56,943 bases of DNA from Alysiella crassa DSM 2578 (GCF_000745955.1 NZ_JQKH01000010.1:1-56943), one strand, 5' to 3'; numbered from the stretch's first letter, positions 45,388 through 56,239 are shown. Notes: a model not told the origin generated them from the sequence alone. Numbers and translations are program-made.

Positions 45388-45458
45388 ATCAGGACAAGGC
45401 GACAGCGACCCATAAGGAAACTGGCAACGCTGTACTGATTTAAATTGAATTCACTATA
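45369..45458. mobile_element. Correia-like repeat element (internally deleted)
   Basis: About 90 bp from TTAGTGGATTCAATTTAAAT to AAATTGAATTCACTATA. It matches the 107-bp copy at 38305 except that about 17 bp of the middle (the CCGTGTACACTGAGTA region) is missing. Confidence 0.85.
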
Positions 45459-45486
45459 TTTTAAATTAACTATAAAATCAAACATA

Positions 45487-45536
45487 AATAAGGCAGCCTG
45501 AAAACACCATTTTGTTTTTCAGGCTGCCTGTTTATT
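45487..45536. terminator. DUS-pair terminator after dctA
   Basis: AAATAAGGCAGCCTGAAAAC and the inverse TTTTTCAGGCTGCCTGTTTA form a stem-loop about 20 bp beyond the dctA stop codon on the minus strand. Confidence 0.7.
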
Positions 45537-45556
45537 TCAAATAGATACAAATACCG

Positions 45557-46861
45557 TTATTTATCCGCAGCATTCAATACTTTATCCAACTGCTCTTTGT
45601 CCAACGCGCCTTCCCAACGCGCCACCACTACAGTCGCACACGCATTGCCCACCAAATTGGTCAGTGCACGGCATTCTGACATAAAGCGATCAACACCTAA
45701 AATCAATGCCATACCTGCTACAGGTACACTCGGTACAACAGATAAAGTCGCTGCCAAAGTAATGAAGCCCGCCCCTGTCACACCAGCCGCGCCTTTGGAG
45801 CTCAACATGGCAACTAACAATAAAGTCAGTTGCTCTCCCCAACTCAATTCAATACCCACCGCTTGCGCGATAAACAAGGCTGCCATCGTCATGTAAATAT
45901 TGGTACCGTCCAAATTGAATGAGTAGCCAGTTGGAATCACCAAACCCACTACTGATTTTTCACAGCCAGCCTTTTCCATTTTTTGCATTAAAGTTGGTAA
46001 AGCTGCTTCCGAAGACGAAGTTCCCAATACCAGCCATAATTCATCTTTGATGTATTTGATTAATTTGATGATGGAAAAACCATTGTATTTCGCCACCGCA
46101 CCCAAAATAAACACCACAAACAAAAACGAAGTAATGTAGAACGTCCCCACCAACATCAACAAGCTGCTGACTGATTTAATGCCGTATTTACCAATCGTAA
46201 ATGCCATCGCACCAAACGCGCCAATCGGTGCCAAAGTCATTAGCATAGATACCATTTTAAACACAGGCGCAGACAATTCTTGCAATAAATTGGTAATCGG
46301 GCGTGCCTTATCGCCCACACTCGCCAAAGCCACACCAAACAAAATCGCCACAAACAGTACTTGCAAAATATTACCGTTGGTTAATGGGCTAACCACGGTG
46401 GTGGGAATAATGTCCATCAAAAAGCCGACCACGCTGCTGTCTTTGGCTTTTTCTACGAAATTACTCACTTTGCTGGCGTCTAATGTGGCGGGGTCAATAT
46501 TTAAACCAGAACCTGGTTTAATCACATTTGCCACCACCATGCCGACAATCAATGCCAAAGTGGAAAAAGTTAAGAAATACACAAACGCTTTACCCGCCAC
46601 GCGCCCGACTGTTTTCATATTGTTCATGCCCGCAATCCCTGTTACTACTGTCAGAAAAATCACAGGTGCGATAATCATCTTCACAATTTTAATAAACGCA
46701 TCGCCAAGCGGTTTCATTGCTTCGCCTGTTTGCGGGAAAAAATGTCCCAGCAAAATACCCACCACAATGGCAAAAATCACTTGCACATACAGAATTTGAT
46801 AAAATTTCTGTTTTTTCAATGGGGTATTTGAATTTAATTCGGTAGGATCTATGTGTAACAT
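45557..46861 (-). CDS. dctA: C4-dicarboxylate:cation symporter DctA
   Basis: 434 residues from the ATG at 46859-46861, with GGAG nine bases in front; the in-frame extension to 46894 is unlikely. It is a glutamate/dicarboxylate symporter (DAACS) with eight spans and two hairpins. The serine-rich tip [17 protein letters not shown] and the substrate-site [12 protein letters not shown] are both clear. The second matches DctA/GltP of the dicarboxylate branch. It brings succinate, fumarate or malate into the cell with protons or sodium. The gene is monocistronic. Glutamate or aspartate transport (GltP) is the main alternative. Confidence 0.88.
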   Translation of the reverse strand: MLHIDPTELNSNTPLKKQKFYQILYVQVIFAIVVGILLGHFFPQTGEAMKPLGDAFIKIVKMIIAPVIFLTVVTGIAGMNNMKTVGRVAGKAFVYFLTFSTLALIVGMVVANVIKPGSGLNIDPATLDASKVSNFVEKAKDSSVVGFLMDIIPTTVVSPLTNGNILQVLFVAILFGVALASVGDKARPITNLLQELSAPVFKMVSMLMTLAPIGAFGAMAFTIGKYGIKSVSSLLMLVGTFYITSFLFVVFILGAVAKYNGFSIIKLIKYIKDELWLVLGTSSSEAALPTLMQKMEKAGCEKSVVGLVIPTGYSFNLDGTNIYMTMAALFIAQAVGIELSWGEQLTLLLVAMLSSKGAAGVTGAGFITLAATLSVVPSVPVAGMALILGVDRFMSECRALTNLVGNACATVVVARWEGALDKEQLDKVLNAADK

Positions 46862-47090
46862 TGAGAAATCTCCAATTTGATTTGAATGAATCATTATGTG
46901 TTTTTCTTAATGGGCAAACTGGTTTTCAGGCTGCCTTATCGTAATTTAGCGTTTAATTGCTTTGAGTGCAAATGTTAAATTTGTCAAAGATATGCTTATT
47001 TTTGTAATGAATTGATTTTACTATAAAGAAATTACATCACATTACACGCAAATTCACACAATCAGGCAGCCTGAAAATATTTTACGCAAT
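46862..47090. promoter_or_regulatory. Upstream region of dctA
   Basis: About 230 bp of AT-rich sequence with a single DUS at about 46924 and a symmetric DUS at about 47062. It carries the dctA promoter by position. I see no convincing operator or gene. Confidence 0.35.
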
Positions 47091-47133
47091 AAAAAGCCCC
47101 CCAATCAATTGAATACGCAATTCATTGGGGGGC
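47091..47133 (-). terminator. Strong intrinsic terminator after tpsA
   Basis: AGCCCCCCAATCAAT (47095-47109) pairs with ATTCATTGGGGGGCT (47119-47133) with one mismatch, and on the minus strand the stem runs straight into TTTTTATTG. It ends the TpsA transcript and is not DUS-based. Confidence 0.85.
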
Positions 47134-47172
47134 TATTCTTACTTCATGCTACATTCAGAATCATTGCATCAA

Positions 47173-50100
47173 TTATACTTCTGGTTCTACATCTTCTGTA
47201 GGTTGTGTAGGTGGTGTAGGTTGTACAGGATTGCCAATCACAATCGGTTGTTGTGAGAATGGGTCAAATGGGTCAACATTTGTATTCGTTACAACATCCA
47301 CCACAGGTGCTACAGGCGTTTCTGTTTTGGTGTAATCACCCAAAACCACTGCTTGTGCTCTGGTTGCGCTGGTGTTGAACAATGGAGAAGTACCCGTTGT
47401 TGCGTGTTGGATACCATAAGACACCATCTTCGGTACGTTTGTACCTACGTCTACACCTAAAGTGAAGGTTTTGCTGCTGTCTTGGTTGTCCGTTACGCTC
47501 ACTTTGCTATCGCCAAAACCTGTGCCGTTTTCGTATTGAACCGTGCCACCTTTCAGAGCAACATCGCCACCTGCATTCACATCCAATGTGTTTGCGGTAA
47601 TGCCTGCTGCTTGAGAAGTTTTGCTTTTCTCAACGTCCACGTCAATTTTCGCTTCTGCTTTCACACCCATAATGGTGCCGTTTTGCAAGTCGCTCAATAC
47701 TTGACCAGCTACTTTACCTGCATCAACGTAGGTTTCTTCATGCGTTTCTTCTACCACAACTGTTTTGTGTTCAGGCGCACACCAAGTACCTGTTACCACA
47801 TCGTACACCATAGTGGTGGTTACGGTTTCAGTTGTTGTCAAAGATTTCGGGTCAATGCCTTTGCCGCCAGCCGCAGCCAAGCCCACTTTGGTTTCATCAA
47901 CGATGTTTTGTTGTGAAACAATGTTTACATCGCCTTCTACTTTAGCGGTAACATTTTGTGCGGTAATGGTGCTGCTGTTCAGGTTCAAATCGCCTGCAGA
48001 AGTAATATTCACATTATTGGCATTCAAGCTGCTGCCTGTGTAGGTTTTGTTGTTTGCTAAATCAACATTAACATAAGCATTACCAGCAGTTGGTTTGAAG
48101 CAACCATCTTCGCAAATATCACCTGAAATATTCAAACCTGCACCACCACCTGTGCGTTTCAGGCTGCCTTCTGCGCTACCCAAAGTAACATTGCCACCTG
48201 CAGCCGTCAATGTTGCTGTTGAAGCTTCCATATTCGTGCCAGCAGTTGTAATACCTGTACCATTTGTATTGGTCGCATTAATGGTCAAGCCACCATCGGT
48301 TTTCACTTTAACGATTTGTGGACCTGTATCATCAATAGCAGGAATCAATTTGGTTTTTTCACCACCTTCACCTTTAGCAACGATTTTGTTGGCTGTATGG
48401 CTCACGCCACTTTCTTTGGTTACATCAGCATGTGCGCCTACGCTCACGCTATCAATTGCCAATTTTTCTTCTTCGGTGGTGTAAGTAACAGTTTCTTCGC
48501 GTGGAGGTGCACAGTAGTTATCTTTCACCATATAAGTTTCGGTGTGTTCAGTGGTTTCAGTAACCATGCCTGTACCCAAGCTGAAGTTACCACCTACAGC
48601 CACATTCAAAGAATCTTTGCTGTGTTCCAAAGCAGAGCTGCTCACATTTCCCGCAGTCAAATTCACCGCACCGTTAGAGATAATGCTTGCACCATTGATA
48701 GCAATGCTTGCATTGTCGTTGGCAGTTACTTTTACGCTGCCGTCAGCAGTAATCGTGCCAGCCGTGCCTGTGCTGCTGTTGCTCTTGCCGTGTGTTACTT
48801 CTACACCAGCACCACCTTTAGGCAATACCACACCAGTTGCCACGTTCACAGTCGCACCCACATTCAAGCCTACGTCCACACCTGTAGAAGTGCTGCTCAA
48901 TGTGTTATTAGATTGTGTGAAAGTAACATTGCCATCAGTAGAACTGATGTTCACACCTTGAGTTGTGTTCACATTAGACGCAAAATTCACATCTTTTTTA
49001 GACACAATATCCACACTGCCTGCAGTCATGTTGCCAATAGTTGCGTTGCTCGCTTCAGTGTTCAAGTGTTGATAATTTACTTTAGCACCCAAGTTCACAT
49101 TCACATTGGTCAAATCTTTGGTGTTAGCAGACAAGGTTAAAGATGCACCGCCTTGATTTGCGGTATAGCTGCTGTTGCTGGTTGCAGCTTCGTTGCTGTA
49201 TTGGTCTGCAGTGATTTTCACGTTGTTGGCAACGTCATAATTGGTTGCTACATCGGTTACTTTATCCGCAGTCAAAGTAACATTGTTTGCAGCGTTCAGG
49301 CTGCCTGAAACCGCAGTATTGCTCACGCCTTGCGCGGTGCCACCATTACCATAGATACCAGCAGACACTTTCAAGCCATTACTGCTAGACACTTCGCCAC
49401 CAATAAATGCACCACCAGCGTGTTGAACTTTATCAACATTATTGATGTTATTGGCATTGGTTTGTGTGATGTTTTGTGCAGACTGTGTGATATTGCCACT
49501 GAATGCACTGATTTTTGTGCCTTCATGTGTAATATTTTTATCTGCATTCACATTAACATTGCTGCCTGTGATATTGCTTACTTGAGCTGTACCATTGGTT
49601 GTGGTAACACTTTCGTATTGGCTTCCTACACCTAATTTCACACCTACTTTAGGGTCATAACCTGTTGCACTTGCGGTTGCACTTAAACCAATTTCGGTAA
49701 CACGAGAAGTCTCATTGCTCACAGTAATGTCTTGTGCGGCGGTTACTGTTACATTTTGTGCATTAATATTAACATCGCCTGAAGCATTGATATCACTACC
49801 TGTGATGCGCGCATGATTATTTGCATTTAAATCAATGTTACCGCCTGCATTTAAGCTACTACCCACTTGGTCACTAGTTTGTGTGTCATTAGATTTTTTA
49901 GTGAAACGCACACCAATGCCACCAGTTGCTTCAGCAACAACATCGCCATTTTTTTCAGAGGCTTTCGCATCACCCTCAGCAAAACCTTTGATAGAGAATG
50001 ATTTATCTGTTGTATGACTATTTGCCGCAACTGTTGCAATATTTAAATTGCCTGCCGTTTTGATGCCCAAACTTTGTGCGGCTTTCAGGCTGCTACCTAA

Positions 50101-52098
50101 TACATTGATGTCTTTTTGTGATGCCAATTTCAAATTAGTATCTGATTCCAAAGCAGCACCAGTTACAACTTCAACATCACTACTCTTACTAGAACTATCT
50201 TTGGTAATATTGAAAATAGTTCCTGTACGTGTATACTCCGAAGAGGATGTATTGGTTTTAGCTGCGGCAATGTTTAATTTACCATTACCAGAATTTACCA
50301 AAGCATCTTGAACACCTTTAACTGTGCTACCTGAAACATTCACACCATTTTTTGCACCAATCACCAAATGACCATCAGCAATCAGAGATGTAGCTTGTAA
50401 ATATTCTTGGGTGTATGTTTTACCATCTTCTTTACCACCAGCCAAACCACCCCAATATTTGAATTTATCATTTACTGCATGGCTGATTTGCGTATGGGTT
50501 GTACCCAAATTTACTTTATCAGCATCTACGATGGCATCACCTTTTGTGGCAATTTTCGCACCTTGAGCAGTTAAAGTACCCTGTGTTTGCAAACCAATAT
50601 TACCACCAGCATGGATTTCAGTTGCTACAAACTCTTGATTTAAAGATGCTTTAGCAGCAGTACCTGTTTTTAATTTACCTGATTCATTACGTACATCTAA
50701 ACCCTCTTCAGAGCTATCGGTTACAGCTTTTCCACTTAATTTAATGTTATTATGAGCAGATAATTTTACATTATTGCCTGCTGCCAAAGCCACACCTTGT
50801 AAATTAACAGTGTTTTTAGCTGCAATAACGGCATCATTTTTTACTGTAATTGCTGTACGATGAGCGGTTTCATCACGTGTTTGTGATGTACTGATATTAT
50901 GCCATAAACCTTTGGTACGTTTATAGTTACTGTAAGTACCATTAGCTGTAATGGCGGTTTGTGCATTGACATTATTAGCATCTACTTTCAGGCTGCCTGC
51001 ATCAATATTAGCACCTTTAATTTGTAAATCGCCTGTATTATTCAAACTCAACAAATCAGAAGCCTTAATATTGCTGGCTTTAAATGTTTGAGTGCTAGAA
51101 TCTTCTTGCTTGGTATACTTAACATTTTGTGCCAAAGTACCACTTTCTGTAGTATTGGGCAAACTGTTTAAAGTACGTGAAACGATGCCATCAATAGTGG
51201 TATTTTGTGAATTCAAATTGATGTTTTTCCCAGACACATCTGAGCCTGCAACATCTAATTGACCACCTACAAATACATCTACACTATTGTTAGCGTTAAT
51301 ATTAGCACCTTTCACGGTTTGACCACCACGAACATCAGTAGCATAAATACGGATTGCACCTGCATTCATGCTACCAAAAATTTGACCATCTAAAGGACGC
51401 TCTCTGCGTTCTGGTGTAATGACCTCTACTGCGCCATTGCTGTAACCAATTTTATTTTTACCTGATACCACATTAATTGATTTATCAGCATGAATTTTAG
51501 CACCTGCATTTACAATCACTTTAGGTGCAACCAAATCCAAAATAGACACCCCACCCAAAGCACCATCCACTTTCAGGCTGCCTGAACCTGTGGTTTTAAA
51601 ATTATCAATTTTGCCTTTTACTACTTCAGCTTGACCCACCACCAAAGATGCACGTGGTGCATTGATGATGTTGCCGCCGTTGTAAGTAATACCATTCGGG
51701 TTAGCCAGCACATAATCTGCCGCCATACCGAAAATTTCTTGTTGCCCCAAAATCAAAGAAGGATTTTTGCTGACAACTTCATTTAAAATCACTTCAGCTG
51801 CTTTACCATTAAAGTTTTTATTGGCTTGCAATGAACCAGCTAATTGTGATTGACCTGCTTGTAAAGCATTGTTTAATACTGCACCTTTATCAGATACATT
51901 GTATTTATTGTATTGGTTATGCGATAAACCTTGTGCATTAGGCTTAACAATATTAACAATGTCTACGCCATTTTTTTGATTAACTTGTGCACCACCTTGC
52001 ACTGCTTCAATATTGGCTGCAAATGTGGGGGTGGCATAAGCCAAGCCAATAACCACAGCCAATTTGCCCGTTGTAGATAATTTGTGTTGAGTATTCAT
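47173..52098 (-). CDS. TpsA filamentous haemagglutinin-type adhesin
   Basis: 1641 residues from the ATG at 52096-52098 (AAAGGA seven bases in front). A signal peptide (about 1-27, ending TPTFA) leads to the TPS secretion domain: YNKYNVSDKGAVLNN, then ILGQQEIFGMAADYVLANPNGITYNGG with NPNG at 133-136. A long beta-helix of G/N/V/T-rich repeats fills the rest. Two cysteine-bearing segments, YCAPPREETVTYTTEEE and WCAPEHKTVVVEETHEET, are paralogous. The C-terminus is a P/T-rich tail without a VENN motif or toxin domain, so this looks like an adhesin, not a contact-dependent inhibition effector. It is exported by the TpsB encoded just upstream. Confidence 0.93.
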   Translation of the reverse strand: MNTQHKLSTTGKLAVVIGLAYATPTFAANIEAVQGGAQVNQKNGVDIVNIVKPNAQGLSHNQYNKYNVSDKGAVLNNALQAGQSQLAGSLQANKNFNGKAAEVILNEVVSKNPSLILGQQEIFGMAADYVLANPNGITYNGGNIINAPRASLVVGQAEVVKGKIDNFKTTGSGSLKVDGALGGVSILDLVAPKVIVNAGAKIHADKSINVVSGKNKIGYSNGAVEVITPERRERPLDGQIFGSMNAGAIRIYATDVRGGQTVKGANINANNSVDVFVGGQLDVAGSDVSGKNINLNSQNTTIDGIVSRTLNSLPNTTESGTLAQNVKYTKQEDSSTQTFKASNIKASDLLSLNNTGDLQIKGANIDAGSLKVDANNVNAQTAITANGTYSNYKRTKGLWHNISTSQTRDETAHRTAITVKNDAVIAAKNTVNLQGVALAAGNNVKLSAHNNIKLSGKAVTDSSEEGLDVRNESGKLKTGTAAKASLNQEFVATEIHAGGNIGLQTQGTLTAQGAKIATKGDAIVDADKVNLGTTHTQISHAVNDKFKYWGGLAGGKEDGKTYTQEYLQATSLIADGHLVIGAKNGVNVSGSTVKGVQDALVNSGNGKLNIAAAKTNTSSSEYTRTGTIFNITKDSSSKSSDVEVVTGAALESDTNLKLASQKDINVLGSSLKAAQSLGIKTAGNLNIATVAANSHTTDKSFSIKGFAEGDAKASEKNGDVVAEATGGIGVRFTKKSNDTQTSDQVGSSLNAGGNIDLNANNHARITGSDINASGDVNINAQNVTVTAAQDITVSNETSRVTEIGLSATASATGYDPKVGVKLGVGSQYESVTTTNGTAQVSNITGSNVNVNADKNITHEGTKISAFSGNITQSAQNITQTNANNINNVDKVQHAGGAFIGGEVSSSNGLKVSAGIYGNGGTAQGVSNTAVSGSLNAANNVTLTADKVTDVATNYDVANNVKITADQYSNEAATSNSSYTANQGGASLTLSANTKDLTNVNVNLGAKVNYQHLNTEASNATIGNMTAGSVDIVSKKDVNFASNVNTTQGVNISSTDGNVTFTQSNNTLSSTSTGVDVGLNVGATVNVATGVVLPKGGAGVEVTHGKSNSSTGTAGTITADGSVKVTANDNASIAINGASIISNGAVNLTAGNVSSSALEHSKDSLNVAVGGNFSLGTGMVTETTEHTETYMVKDNYCAPPREETVTYTTEEEKLAIDSVSVGAHADVTKESGVSHTANKIVAKGEGGEKTKLIPAIDDTGPQIVKVKTDGGLTINATNTNGTGITTAGTNMEASTATLTAAGGNVTLGSAEGSLKRTGGGAGLNISGDICEDGCFKPTAGNAYVNVDLANNKTYTGSSLNANNVNITSAGDLNLNSSTITAQNVTAKVEGDVNIVSQQNIVDETKVGLAAAGGKGIDPKSLTTTETVTTTMVYDVVTGTWCAPEHKTVVVEETHEETYVDAGKVAGQVLSDLQNGTIMGVKAEAKIDVDVEKSKTSQAAGITANTLDVNAGGDVALKGGTVQYENGTGFGDSKVSVTDNQDSSKTFTLGVDVGTNVPKMVSYGIQHATTGTSPLFNTSATRAQAVVLGDYTKTETPVAPVVDVVTNTNVDPFDPFSQQPIVIGNPVQPTPPTQPTEDVEPEV

Positions 52099-52328
52099 AA
52101 TTGAATCCTTTAAGTAAAATGAATCAACAGAGGTTAGATGTTCTCCTAATGAAGCATAATTCATGCCAATTCTTTACATTTACTATCACAAAAAAACCAA
52201 AAATCATGATTCCAGCATAATTCAAAAGATGGACAATCTTCAGGCAGCCTGAAATCCATACTAAATTTAATAATAATTCTCAAAAAATAAAAAGGAATAC
52301 ACCGTTTTTTTGAACAATCGCATTTTCA
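52099..52328. promoter_or_regulatory. Gap between tpsB and tpsA
   Basis: 230 bp, AT-rich, with one symmetric DUS (about 52240-52254) and no gene. The size allows a separate promoter for tpsA. Confidence 0.35.
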
Positions 52329-54026
52329 CTAGAATAAAAACTTAATGGACGCGGTTACTTGCTGCTGACGAATTTTGTCAGATTGTTTCGGATATGCGAC
52401 ACCATAAGCATTTTCCAAATTAATTTGCCAATTACTGCCATAAGCAAAATTTAAACCCACTGTACCGCCAAACGCGCGTTGCCAGCCTGTTTCATCTTTA
52501 ATCACACCAGCGTCCGCACCCAAATATGGTTCAATATAAAAGCCATTGTCCAAATAACGTCTTGCAAATACTGTATTGTTTAAATACGCACCCTTATTGC
52601 CATTTAAAGTCAGATTGGCAAAACCGCGCACAGAAGAACGGTCGGTAACGCCAATTTGTTTGGTGCTGTACAAATCATCATCGCTAAATTGCACCGAAGC
52701 ACGGTGTTGGTTACGCAAAATCCATTTGCTCTGCCCCAAACGGCGGTTTTGCGACAAGGTGGTATTTGCCACAAAATTGGTAAATTGGCTGGTAAATGGC
52801 GACAAATCGGTGTCTTTCGCACCAAACATACGTGTACCACGTTCTACGGTCAAATCGCTCAACCACACGCCTTTATCCAAAGTTTGCGTGTGCGACAAAC
52901 CTGCTTGCACCACACCCAATTTGGGGCTTTGCATGGCGATTTTGCTGCCACCGTATTCACTCAAAATATTCAGATAATCCACACCAGCATGGGCATAGGT
53001 AATGTGTTTTTGTCCACGCGAAATCATGCGCTCGGCTTTTACGCCCGCCGCTTTGTTTTTGCTGTCGTAATTTAATTTAGCACCAGACGCAAATTCGGTT
53101 ACGCTGCGGCTATCTGACACGCTACCATACGCGCTAAACGTCCACACACCATACGGCACGGTGTAAAACACATTCGCACCCTGACTGTGGTTTTCATTTC
53201 GCGCCATATTCGCATACGCGCCCACATACAGGCTGTCTGAAAGCCCCAAAGGACTCGCCACACCCGCCGATAATCGCGCCACCGCCCGATTGGATTTACT
53301 GCCCTTATTGTCCACCGTGATTTGCCCAAACCATGGTTTACTGGCTTCATTTTTCAATTCAATGGTTGCCGTGCCGTCATCGTGGGGGTACACGTCCATG
53401 CTGACATTGTTGCCGCTTACTTTATTGGCTTGGTCAATGCCTTGGTCTAAATATTGGACGTTTAAGGGTTTATCTTTATGATTGGGAAACAAGGTTGCTA
53501 CATTTACCTTACGACTACCACCTGTGATTTCCCGAATTTTCATTTCGCGCACGGCAATCGTTACCGTGTCGCCTTCATTGGTAAAATCCAATTGCGTACT
53601 GACATAGCCTTTTTTAATGTAAGCGGCGGTAATCTCACGGCTTAACTGATTCAAAGTTTTCGCGCTCAAACATTCATTTTCAGGCAGCCTGAAATCATTG
53701 GGGTCTAACCAATTCATGCCTGTGATGACAAATTTGCTTTGCGGCAAACATTCCGTGCTTTCGGTGGCGGCTTGCAATTCTTCGGCGCGTTCTTTATCGG
53801 ATTTGATAAAGCGGTCTGCGCCTGATTTGGTAGGCTGATTGGCTTGATTTTGTTGCAAAGTCCAAGCGGCTTTTTCATGTTGCTCTTGTTGCAATTCTTG
53901 GATTTTTTGTTGCTGATTGCGCCAATCATCGTTGGCTTGCTGGGTGGCGGTGGGCAAATCCACCGCGTGCGCCGTTGCCGCCGACACCAGCATAATGGAA
54001 ACGAGTGTTTGTTTTTGTGTGTTCAT
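52329..54026 (-). CDS. TpsB outer-membrane transporter (ShlB/FhaC family)
   Basis: 565 residues from the ATG at 54024-54026, which gives a good signal peptide MNTQKQTLVSIMLVSAATAHA; an earlier ATG at 54065 would lengthen the N-region. A Q/E-rich helix (about 25-70) is followed by two POTRA domains (the first near CLPQSKFVITGMNWLDPNDF, then EITGGSRKVNVATLFPN) and a 16-strand barrel. The loop-6 motif is VRGFANLTLNGNKGAYLN, and the C-terminal Phe (SIKFLF) is the outer-membrane signature. It secretes the TpsA encoded downstream. A DUS in the frame is read as DFRLPENE. Confidence 0.9.
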   Translation of the reverse strand: MNTQKQTLVSIMLVSAATAHAVDLPTATQQANDDWRNQQQKIQELQQEQHEKAAWTLQQNQANQPTKSGADRFIKSDKERAEELQAATESTECLPQSKFVITGMNWLDPNDFRLPENECLSAKTLNQLSREITAAYIKKGYVSTQLDFTNEGDTVTIAVREMKIREITGGSRKVNVATLFPNHKDKPLNVQYLDQGIDQANKVSGNNVSMDVYPHDDGTATIELKNEASKPWFGQITVDNKGSKSNRAVARLSAGVASPLGLSDSLYVGAYANMARNENHSQGANVFYTVPYGVWTFSAYGSVSDSRSVTEFASGAKLNYDSKNKAAGVKAERMISRGQKHITYAHAGVDYLNILSEYGGSKIAMQSPKLGVVQAGLSHTQTLDKGVWLSDLTVERGTRMFGAKDTDLSPFTSQFTNFVANTTLSQNRRLGQSKWILRNQHRASVQFSDDDLYSTKQIGVTDRSSVRGFANLTLNGNKGAYLNNTVFARRYLDNGFYIEPYLGADAGVIKDETGWQRAFGGTVGLNFAYGSNWQINLENAYGVAYPKQSDKIRQQQVTASIKFLF

Positions 54027-54241
54027 GGTGCTGATTTTCAAGTTTTTATTAACAATTTTTTTCATTATATCATAATGTAAAGATTAAGATTAACTTGCCT
54101 ATTTTCAGGCTGCCTGAAATGCTTTTTTAGGTGTAGAATTTGGGGAATTTTTTTGTGAACCTATTTTTCAGGCTGCCCAACTATAGATTCAATATGATTT
54201 CAGGCAGCCTGCAAATCCCAACCCGAAAGCCCAAGCAAAAT

Positions 54242-55222
54242 ATGAGCCACACTGTTCATTTACAATTTGAAGATTACCACCCAGTTGCGCTACAAAGATT
54301 ATGCGGCGCATTAGACGAACATTTGCAAACCCTATCACGACTGTTGGACACGCAAATCAGCCGCCGATTTGACCATTTCACCTTTTCAGGCAGCCACGCC
54401 CACGCCGCACGCAATGCCCTTGTTGCACTCATGGAAATTGCCGAGCAGCGCGAATTGTCAGACGAAGACATCAACCTCGCCGCCGTAGAGGCCAAAACCG
54501 CAGACAATCAACACATTGAAAAAACAGATAAAAACCACGCCTACTATTTCCACACCAAACGCGGCAGCATAGGCGGACGCACACCGCGTCAAAACGGCTA
54601 CATACGCGCCTTGCTCAATCACGATATCGTGTTTGGACTCGGACCCGCAGGTACGGGCAAAACCTATCTGGCGGTGGCAGCAGCAGTGGACGCAATGGAC
54701 AAACACCAAATAGAACGCATTGTTTTGGTGCGACCCGCCGTAGAAGCAGGCGAAAAATTGGGCTTTTTACCAGGGGATTTGGCGCAAAAAGTGGACCCCT
54801 ATTTGCGCCCACTTTATGACGCGCTGTATGATTTAATGGGCTTTGACCGTGTAACCAAATTGATGGAAAAAGGCTTGATTGAAATTGCTCCGCTTGCCTA
54901 TATGCGCGGACGCACACTCAATGGCGCGTATGTGATTTTGGACGAAGCGCAAAACACCACGCCCGAGCAAATGAAAATGTTTTTAACGCGAATTGGCTTT
55001 GGCACAAAAGCCGTGATTACAGGCGATTTGAGCCAAATTGACTTACCGCGCAACATCAAATCGGGTTTGCGCGATGCCAACGAAAAATTGCGTGATGTGG
55101 AAGGCTTGTATTTTCACACTTTTACCAGCGAAGACGTGGTGCGCCACCCACTTGTGCAAAAAATCGTGGAAGCCTATGAAGAAGCGGATAATCAGCACAC
55201 AGAATTGAGTTTGGAGAAATAA
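54242..55222 (+). CDS. ybeZ: PhoH-family ATPase (YbeZ-like)
   Basis: 326 residues from the ATG at 54242; the frame upstream to 54140 runs through two DUS copies and is not used. Walker A is GPAGTGKTYLA and Walker B is AYVILDEAQN. RPAVEAGEKLGFLPGDLAQKVDPYLRPLYDAL is the classic PhoH/YbeZ segment. YbeZ-type proteins are RNA-related ATPases that work with the endoribonuclease YbeY in ribosome quality control. ybeY normally follows, but here an unrelated gene does. It runs divergently from tpsB. Confidence 0.92.
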   Translation: MSHTVHLQFEDYHPVALQRLCGALDEHLQTLSRLLDTQISRRFDHFTFSGSHAHAARNALVALMEIAEQRELSDEDINLAAVEAKTADNQHIEKTDKNHAYYFHTKRGSIGGRTPRQNGYIRALLNHDIVFGLGPAGTGKTYLAVAAAVDAMDKHQIERIVLVRPAVEAGEKLGFLPGDLAQKVDPYLRPLYDALYDLMGFDRVTKLMEKGLIEIAPLAYMRGRTLNGAYVILDEAQNTTPEQMKMFLTRIGFGTKAVITGDLSQIDLPRNIKSGLRDANEKLRDVEGLYFHTFTSEDVVRHPLVQKIVEAYEEADNQHTELSLEK

Positions 55223-55283
55223 GTTTTTAAGTTTTCAGGCTGCCTGAAAAAATTTTTCCATTGTATTTTAAGGAAATTTCATC

Positions 55284-56102
55284 ATGGAATTAAAAAAATT
55301 AGACAACAACCCCGCCCATGACGGCATCATCACGCTCACTTGGCAAACGGAATCGGGCGAATCAGGCGAAGATGTCATCAATGTCGCCCTATTATTGCAA
55401 GAAAAATTAGCGGAAAATCACATTCCAACCGAAATTGTGGACGAATATTGGCTGTATCAACCCGATACGGGCTATTATTTTCTGCCTGCTTTGTGGAATT
55501 TTGAATTGAATGACGGCTCGTTTAGCAGCGCGTCCACCATTCAAATTCATCATAAAGAATTGTTCCCCAATGGGATTTTTGAATACCAATATTCATTTGG
55601 CGGACGCGAAACGCTGAACGAAGCCCTGTTAAGCGGCTTTGATACTTGGTTGAAAACCGATTGGGAAACCTTGTGGGACGCGGCTCGCCCCGATGAAGCC
55701 AATCACTTGTATTTAAACATGGATTTTCAAAATGAAGCATTGAAACGCTTGGTTTTATTGGGTTCGGTCGGCTTTTACCCCGCCCCAGACGAAAGTGAAC
55801 AAAACGCAGAAAGCTGTGAAACGCATGGCGAATTTTGCGAATGCTGTTTGTTCACACAAAGTTTGCAAGCCTTTGAACCTCTGTTGAAATCTGCGGAAAA
55901 TTACGCCATTCGGATTTTTGTTTCACGCGATGACGAGGGCGAATACAACGCCGATTGTCGTGTAAATGGCGAAGATTGGGCAGACGCGCTGGATTCATTG
56001 AAAAATTATGCGAAAACATGGGCTGGCGAAGGCATGGCGTTTAGAAAACAATACATTATTATCCGCAATCAGCCCGATAATTGGCTGGAAAATGACAATT
56101 GA
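55284..56102 (+). CDS. Hypothetical acidic cytoplasmic protein (possibly DUF6348)
   Basis: 272 residues, strongly acidic, without signal peptide or membrane span. Notable segments: [46 protein letters not shown], a cysteine cluster [11 protein letters not shown] (about residues 180-190) that could bind a metal, and a C-terminal [19 protein letters not shown]. The layout recalls the DUF6348 family, which I suggest only tentatively. AAGGAAATTTC precedes the ATG. It is 61 bp downstream of ybeZ, with a DUS in between. Function unknown. Confidence 0.6.
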   Translation: MELKKLDNNPAHDGIITLTWQTESGESGEDVINVALLLQEKLAENHIPTEIVDEYWLYQPDTGYYFLPALWNFELNDGSFSSASTIQIHHKELFPNGIFEYQYSFGGRETLNEALLSGFDTWLKTDWETLWDAARPDEANHLYLNMDFQNEALKRLVLLGSVGFYPAPDESEQNAESCETHGEFCECCLFTQSLQAFEPLLKSAENYAIRIFVSRDDEGEYNADCRVNGEDWADALDSLKNYAKTWAGEGMAFRKQYIIIRNQPDNWLENDN

Positions 56103-56105
56103 TTT

Positions 56106-56239
56106 TTTCAGGCAGCCTTTCAGTACACGACAATTTTTTGAAATAACCACAAACCTGTCCCCTCCCCCGCAAGCGGGAGAGGGGACAGGTTACAGGCAGC
56201 CTGAAAGATTTTTGTCGTGTACTGAAAGGCTGCCTGAAA
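56106..56239. mobile_element. Composite element with perfect 28-bp DUS-bearing terminal inverted repeats
   Basis: 56106-56133 and 56212-56239 are perfect 28-bp inverted repeats. Inside is a 40-bp hairpin (56152-56191) with GC-rich arms AACCTGTCCCCTCCCCCGC... and a separate DUS at 56193. Its ends match those of 43833-43993 and 128-155, but the interior is unrelated, so interior and ends vary independently. It lies between two plus-strand genes and could also end transcription. Confidence 0.85.

Noticed and set aside
47173-54026. Contact-dependent inhibition (CDI) locus
   Set aside because: The TpsA has no VENN motif or C-terminal toxin and no small immunity gene follows it; the pair fits an adhesin system better.
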